This document shows positions 51,390 through 55,879 of a stretch of DNA of 55,879 nt, piece by piece. The notes under the pieces are model-generated. The model did not search any database. It worked only from the letters and a program-made list of their open reading frames with translations, and was not told where the DNA came from. The position numbers were made by a program, and so were the translations under genes. Every line of letters starts with the position of its first letter. The first letter of the stretch is position 1. This DNA is from Candidatus Palauibacter rhopaloidicola (GTDB taxonomy: Bacteria > Gemmatimonadota > Gemmatimonadetes > Palauibacterales > Palauibacteraceae), in assembly GCA_026914155.1 (NCBI GenBank), contig JAPPGH010000015.1, positions 1 through 55,879 on the forward strand. Direction: 5' to 3'.

Positions 51390-53114
51390 ATGAACAGCTC
51401 CTCCCCGCACGCCACCCCCTCCCCCTCCCGCAGGCGCACCGCGCTGGCCACCCCGCTGCTCTGCGCGGCCCTGTCCGCCTGCGCTGACCCGTCGTCCTCC
51501 CCCTCCTCCACCACAGGCACACCGGACGATGTGGACTCCGCCATCGCCGCCATGTCCGCCGAGACCTTCGCGGACGCGATCCGGACGCTTTCCAGCGACG
51601 AGTTCGAGGGGCGCGCGCCGTCCACACCCGGCGAGGAACTCACGGCCGCCTTCCTGGTCGAGCAGTTCCAGGCGGCAGGGCTCGGACCCGGCAACGGCGA
51701 CTCCTTCTTCCAGAACGTGCCGCTCGTGGCGCTGACCGAGCAGGGACAGCCCGTGCTCACGGTCCGGACGGCGGGCGGCGAGCTGGAGTACGCGTGGACC
51801 GAGGACTTCGTCGCGTGGACCAAGCGGGTCGTCGAGAGCGAGTCGATCGAGGACACCGAGATGGTCTTCGTCGGCTACGGCGTGGTCGCGCCGGAGTACG
51901 GTTGGAACGACTACGAGGGCATCGACGCGGCGGGCAAGACCGTGGTCATTCTGGTCAACGATCCCGGCTTCGCGACCCAGGACGAGGCCGTGTTCCGCGG
52001 CAATTCGATGACGTACTACGGGCGTTGGACCTACAAGTTCGAGGAGGCGGCGCGGCAGGGGGCGGCGGGCGCCATCATCGTGCATGAGGAAGCGGCGGCG
52101 GGGTATCCGTGGGAGGTCGTCACGGGGAGCTGGACGGGCCCGCAGTTCGGTCAGGCCGCGGCGGACGGGAACATGGGGTGCGTCGCGATCGAGGGATGGA
52201 TGCGCCGGGAGGTGGCGCGGGAGATCTTCGAGGCGACCGGGCACAGCTTCGACGTGCTGTCGCGGCAGGCGGCTCAGCCAGGCTTCCGGGCGGTGGAGTT
52301 GGGGGCCACCGCGTCGGTGGCGGTTTCCAACGACATCCACCGCTCCGAGTCGAAGAACGTGCTCGCGCTGCTGCCGGGGGGCGAGCGGCCGGACGAGTAC
52401 GTGATCTATACCGCCCACTGGGACCACTTCGGACGTAGCACCGACCCCGCCATGGAGGACCCGATCTTCAACGGCGCCTTCGACAACGCCACCGGCACCG
52501 CGGGGCTGATCGAACTCGCGCGGGCGTTTGCGGCGCTGCCGGAGCGTCCGGCGCGGTCCGTGCTCTTTCTGGCCGTGACCGCCGAGGAGCAGGGGCTACT
52601 GGGTTCGGCCTACTATGCGGCCAATCCCGTGTACGCCACGGCGAGCACGGTGGCGACGATCAACATCGACGGGATGAACGTCGACGGTCCCATGAACGAC
52701 GTCACTGTCGTGGGGATGGGTGCCTCGGAGCTGGACGACTACCTGGCGGATGCCGCGGCGCAGGTGGGACGCACGCTACGGCCGGATCCGGAGCCCGAGA
52801 AGGGCTATTACTACCGCTCGGACCACTTCAGCTTCGCGAAGGTGGGCGTGCCTTCGCTCTACACCGATTCCGGAATCGACCACGTCGAGCACGGCGAGGA
52901 GTGGACGCTGGCGCGGCGCGCGGACTACGTCAGCAACCGGTACCACAAGCCGTCCGACGAGTACGACCCGTCGTGGGATCTGACGGGGGCGCTGGACGAC
53001 CTGGCACTGATGTTTCGCGTGGGTTATCGGATTGCGGATTCGGCCGACTGGCCGAACTGGCGGGAGGGTAACGAGTTCCGGGCGATTCGGGATGCGGATT
53101 TGGGCAGGCGATAG
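51390..53114 (+). CDS. M28-family zinc aminopeptidase with PA domain, lipoprotein
   Basis: The 574-residue protein has a lipobox (LCAALSAC, about Cys31), an N-terminal helical region, a PA domain (about 130-290, including YGVVAPEYGWNDYEGIDAAGK) and the M28 catalytic domain. Zinc ligands and catalytic residues are visible in TAHWDHFG, AFDNATGTAG, VTAEEQGLLGS (catalytic Glu and ligand Glu), NIDGMN and YHKPSDEYD. Such enzymes remove N-terminal amino acids from peptides at the cell surface or in the periplasm. It fits the peptide-based lifestyle implied by the other peptidases. GAGG is close to the chosen ATG. Confidence 0.92.
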   Translation: MNSSSPHATPSPSRRRTALATPLLCAALSACADPSSSPSSTTGTPDDVDSAIAAMSAETFADAIRTLSSDEFEGRAPSTPGEELTAAFLVEQFQAAGLGPGNGDSFFQNVPLVALTEQGQPVLTVRTAGGELEYAWTEDFVAWTKRVVESESIEDTEMVFVGYGVVAPEYGWNDYEGIDAAGKTVVILVNDPGFATQDEAVFRGNSMTYYGRWTYKFEEAARQGAAGAIIVHEEAAAGYPWEVVTGSWTGPQFGQAAADGNMGCVAIEGWMRREVAREIFEATGHSFDVLSRQAAQPGFRAVELGATASVAVSNDIHRSESKNVLALLPGGERPDEYVIYTAHWDHFGRSTDPAMEDPIFNGAFDNATGTAGLIELARAFAALPERPARSVLFLAVTAEEQGLLGSAYYAANPVYATASTVATINIDGMNVDGPMNDVTVVGMGASELDDYLADAAAQVGRTLRPDPEPEKGYYYRSDHFSFAKVGVPSLYTDSGIDHVEHGEEWTLARRADYVSNRYHKPSDEYDPSWDLTGALDDLALMFRVGYRIADSADWPNWREGNEFRAIRDADLGRR

Positions 53115-53209
53115 AGAAATAACCTGACAAATCGTACACGACTTATTGCATTTGCATGGTTGCAGGTTTTCCAGCGGCGTCCTGAGCGCCCGTCCGCGCC
53201 GACGGAAGC

Positions 53210-54364
53210 TCATTCGCGCGGTGGCACCCGTCCTGCGCCCACATTCGCAAACACCCCATTCGGCGCCCCCGAATTCGCCGTGACGATCTCCGGGAATCCG
53301 TCCCCGTTCAGATCTCCGACCGCCACGCCGTAGGTTGCGCAGTCCCCGCACCCGAAACGGAACTCGTGGAACCCTGGGGCCCGGTTCACATACACCGCGT
53401 TCCGCGCTCCCACATTCGCCACGACGATGTCGAGCTTCCCGTCGAGATCCAGGTCCGCGAGCCGGACCGCGTAGCTGTGATCGTCTCCGGACCCGAACGG
53501 CAGTCTGCGACCAAAACCTCCCGCCCCGTCGCCGAAATACACCGCGTTCGCCTCGCCGATGTTCGCGGCCACGATGTCCGGCCGGCCGTCGCCGTCCACG
53601 TCGCCCACCGCCACACCGCGCGTTTCGTCGCTGCCGGTGCCGTACCCGCTCACCCGCTCCAGGCTGCCCGCGTCGTTCCAGTGGATCGTGTTCGCCCCGC
53701 CATCCCGGTTGGCGAGCACGAGGTCGAGATCGCCGTCGCCATCGAGGTCCGCGGCGGCCACGTCGATCGTGGAGTCGTCCCCCGCGCCGAACGGCGTCCC
53801 GCGCGCGAACGCCCCCGAGCCGTCACCGTGGAAGATGAAGTTCTGGCGTCCGCGGTTCACGACCAGGATGTCGGTGTACCCGTCGCCATCCAGATCGGCC
53901 AGGGTCAGGCTTCGCGTCGAACTGGGGGTACCGAAGGTGGCTCCTGCCGCGAACCGGCCCGTCCCGTCGTTCAGAAAGACGAGGTTGCGTGTACGGTCAT
54001 TGCCCACGGCGACATCGAGGTCTCCGTCGCCATCGAAATCGGCAAGCGGGACGGCGTAGCTGCCGGCCTCTTCCTCGCCCAGCCGACGCGCCAGGGTGAA
54101 GCCGGCGCGTCCATCGTTGAGGTACACGCGGTTCTGGCCGGGCCAGTGACGACCGTTGGCGACGACAACATCGAGGGCGCCGTCGCCATTCACGTCGCCC
54201 AGACTCACCGAGGCCGTCAGTTCGCTGCCGCCGCCCAGCGACCTGAGTGGCCGGAAGGTCCGTTCCTGCTGCGCGGCCAGCGGGCCCAAGGTGACCGGCA
54301 GCGCGTGGAGAACGGCGGTAACGAGGCCCCAACCGCACCGCACAGTCACGCGCTTCCCATCCAT
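53210..54364 (-). CDS. Secreted VCBS/FG-GAP repeat protein (seven calcium-loop blades)
   Basis: The 384-residue protein has a signal peptide ending in LAAQQ and seven repeats, each with a calcium-binding loop of the type 'DxDGDGxxD' followed by 'hhhAN': GDVNGDGALDVVVAN, ADFDGDGDLDVAVGN, ADLDGDGYTDILVVN, ADLDGDGDLDLVLAN, GDVDGDGRPDIVAAN, ADLDLDGKLDIVVAN and GDLNGDGFPEIVTAN. This predicts a seven-bladed integrin-like propeller. Loop six has D-L-D in place of D-G-D, and loop seven has E instead of the last D. Its function is unknown, probably extracellular binding. The start is the ATG directly before the signal peptide. Confidence 0.88.
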   Translation of the reverse strand: MDGKRVTVRCGWGLVTAVLHALPVTLGPLAAQQERTFRPLRSLGGGSELTASVSLGDVNGDGALDVVVANGRHWPGQNRVYLNDGRAGFTLARRLGEEEAGSYAVPLADFDGDGDLDVAVGNDRTRNLVFLNDGTGRFAAGATFGTPSSTRSLTLADLDGDGYTDILVVNRGRQNFIFHGDGSGAFARGTPFGAGDDSTIDVAAADLDGDGDLDLVLANRDGGANTIHWNDAGSLERVSGYGTGSDETRGVAVGDVDGDGRPDIVAANIGEANAVYFGDGAGGFGRRLPFGSGDDHSYAVRLADLDLDGKLDIVVANVGARNAVYVNRAPGFHEFRFGCGDCATYGVAVGDLNGDGFPEIVTANSGAPNGVFANVGAGRVPPRE

Positions 54365-54428
54365 ACAACCGCCAATCGTCGTCGTTGCACTTGACCCCGG
54401 CCACCGGCGGGCGCAGGGTGACTCCATC

Positions 54429-55568
54429 ATGGTTGAATGGCTTGGTATCGGCCACCTGCTGGAGCTATCCGGCACGGAAGCGATCGCGGGCTATCTGACG
54501 CCGCTCGCGATCTTCGCCGTGTTCTTCGTCCTGCAGGTCGTGCTGCCCGCACGTCGGGTTCCCGGCTACGTCATCGATCCCCGGACCGGCAAGCCCCGCA
54601 ACTACCGGCTGAACGGCCTTCTGGTGTTTGCGGTCGCCGTGATCGTGTGGGCATTCGAGCTCACCGGGATGCCGCGCGACTGGTTCTACCGATCCTCGAT
54701 ATACGCGGTCGTCGGAGGAACGGACCTGTGCATCATCCTGGCCCTCGTGGCGGTGTTCACCCAGCCGCGAGGCGAGAGAAGGAACTGGTTCCTCGCACTG
54801 TGGCATGGCCGCGCTCAGGAGCTCTCGTTCTTCAACGAGCGCTTCGACGTGAAGATGTACCTGTATGTTGTGGGCGGGACGATGTTGTCGCTCAACGCCC
54901 TCTCCGGTGCCGCGTACCACTACCAGCTCTTCGGCGCAGACTCCAATCCGGGCGTTTTCCTGTACGCAGCGTTTTTCACGTTCTACGTGCTGGACTATTT
55001 CATCTTCGAGCGCGTCCAACTCTATACCTACGATCTGATCCACGAGAATGTCGGCTTCAAGATGATCTGGGGCGGCCTCGTGGTCTACGGGTGGCTGTTC
55101 ATCCTGCCGCTGTGGGGCATGGCCGTGCACCCGAATCCCGGATTCACGCCGGCGTGGACGGATGTCTGGCTCATCGGCGCGTCCGCGCTGTTCCTCTTCG
55201 GGTGGGGCATCTCGCGCGGCGCCAACCTGCAGAAGTACACGTTCAAGCGATGGCCCGACCGCAAGTTTCTGGGTCTCGTCGAGCCGGAGTACATCGAGGC
55301 CGGCGACCGCAAGATCCTCTGCAGCGGCCTGTGGGGTGCCGCCCGCCATTTCAACTACATGGGCGAGGGGTTTCTCGGCCTCTCGATTGCGCTGGTCTTC
55401 GGCTACTTCGCGAATCCGTGGGCCTGGACCTACACCGTGTTCGTTGTCACGTTCTTCACCTTCCGTCAACGCTTCGACGAGAGATACTGCGCCGAGAAGT
55501 ACGGGGCGGAGAAGTGGGCAGAGTATCGGGCGCGGGTGAAGTGGCGGATCATTCCGGGGGTCTATTGA
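54429..55568 (+). CDS. Sterol-reductase-like membrane protein (ERG4/ERG24 family)
   Basis: The 379-residue protein has about nine membrane segments and the family's C-terminal signatures: ILCSGLWGAARHFNYMGEG (compare the usual 'LL.SGWWG.ARH.NY.GD') and DERYCAEKYGAEKWAEYRAR followed by VKWRIIPGVY. These mark the NADPH-binding region of delta-14 and delta-24(28) sterol reductases and the lamin-B-receptor core. A middle segment (FNERFDVKMYLYVVGGTML) is also typical. In bacteria the family is sparse, so the substrate may be a sterol, hopanoid or another polycyclic lipid. The start is set by AGGGTGA upstream. A Tat-exported protein gene begins two bases after the stop and may be an electron donor partner. 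Confidence 0.85.
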   Translation: MVEWLGIGHLLELSGTEAIAGYLTPLAIFAVFFVLQVVLPARRVPGYVIDPRTGKPRNYRLNGLLVFAVAVIVWAFELTGMPRDWFYRSSIYAVVGGTDLCIILALVAVFTQPRGERRNWFLALWHGRAQELSFFNERFDVKMYLYVVGGTMLSLNALSGAAYHYQLFGADSNPGVFLYAAFFTFYVLDYFIFERVQLYTYDLIHENVGFKMIWGGLVVYGWLFILPLWGMAVHPNPGFTPAWTDVWLIGASALFLFGWGISRGANLQKYTFKRWPDRKFLGLVEPEYIEAGDRKILCSGLWGAARHFNYMGEGFLGLSIALVFGYFANPWAWTYTVFVVTFFTFRQRFDERYCAEKYGAEKWAEYRARVKWRIIPGVY

Positions 55569-55569
55569 G

Positions 55570-55879
55570 ATGACATCGGTGCCCGCCTGGTCGCGGAGAC
55601 GGTTCCTGGAGAGCGGATCGGCGGCTGCCGCAGTTACGGCGGTCTGGGGATGCGCGCCGGACGGGCAGGCACCCGTTGACGGATCCGGGCCGTCGCAGAA
55701 CGAAGGCCGGGCCCGCCCATCGGCTCCAGTCGCCGGCCCCCGCCGCCGGCTTGCGGCGCCCGGCCCGATGCTCCCGCCCGTCCCCGCGATTCTGCTCACC
55801 GTGAACGGCCGTCCCGGCGACCCTGACGAGATCTCGGTGCTATGGACGTTCGTCGTGAACGGCGACCCGCCCCAGATCG
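55570..55879 (+). CDS. Tat-exported lipoprotein with a flavin-reductase-like domain, truncated by the window edge
   Basis: Only the first 103 codons are present. The N-terminus MTSVPAWSRRRFLESGSAAA has a twin-arginine motif and leads to a lipobox Cys (WGCAP, about Cys28). After a proline-rich linker, PVPAILLTVNGRPGDPDEIS followed by VLWTFVVNGDPPQ resembles the start of flavin reductase-like (DIM6/NTAB) domains, which bind FMN. The start codon is one base after the upstream stop codon, so it is almost surely in an operon with the sterol-reductase-like gene. Confidence 0.7.
   Translation, partial: MTSVPAWSRRRFLESGSAAAAVTAVWGCAPDGQAPVDGSGPSQNEGRARPSAPVAGPRRRLAAPGPMLPPVPAILLTVNGRPGDPDEISVLWTFVVNGDPPQI

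Overview
The window is a GC-rich chromosomal segment from a Gram-negative heterotroph. It encodes two very large TonB-dependent outer-membrane receptors (an Oar-like receptor and a SusC/SusD pair), many lipoproteins, Tat-exported proteins, and four secreted six-bladed beta-propeller proteins that share a GEGPGE motif. Together with a choice-of-anchor-B protein, an M28 peptidase and a tricorn protease, this content resembles Gemmatimonadota, perhaps a marine or host-associated lineage. That assignment is inference from gene content and was not tested. No rRNA, tRNA, CRISPR array or intact insertion sequence was seen.

Layout. 1-837: 3' end of a probable HNH-endonuclease gene and a decayed second copy of its 3' flank. 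838-5805: HD phosphohydrolase, Oar-like receptor, endonuclease III. 5878-9506: unknown protein, sodium:neurotransmitter-symporter-family transporter, propeller protein. 9640-16908: housekeeping genes (glycyl-tRNA synthetase, SDR, NfuA-like Fe-S carrier, dihydroorotase, EEP hydrolase, phosphoglycerate mutase). 16921-20071: a TRAP transporter whose binding protein is convergent with its permeases. 20243-33140: a peptide-scavenging block (class C beta-lactamase-like hydrolase, M19 dipeptidase, SusC, SusD, CocE/S15 hydrolase, tricorn protease). 33142-38292: two paralogous secreted proteins, each convergent with a propeller gene, and an orphan HigA antitoxin. 38452-43130: an M16 peptidase pair and a PadR-controlled membrane protein. 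43173-49437: internally duplicated lipoprotein, Tat aldo/keto reductase-like protein, methyltransferase, large propeller protein, potassium channel. 49498-55879: a second orphan HigA, propeller lipoprotein, M28 peptidase, VCBS-repeat protein, sterol-reductase-like membrane enzyme, and the start of a Tat-exported flavin-reductase-like lipoprotein.

The genes fit an organism living on peptides. Extracellular and periplasmic peptidases (tricorn, CocE/S15, M28, M16, M19) would feed the SusCD and TonB ports, the sodium symporter and the TRAP system. The most unusual signal is a pair of unrelated HigA antitoxin genes, each intact but preceded by only the last codons of its HigB toxin. One of them keeps a perfect 8+3+8 operator over a recognisable promoter. 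Both toxins appear to have been deleted while the antitoxin regulators survived.
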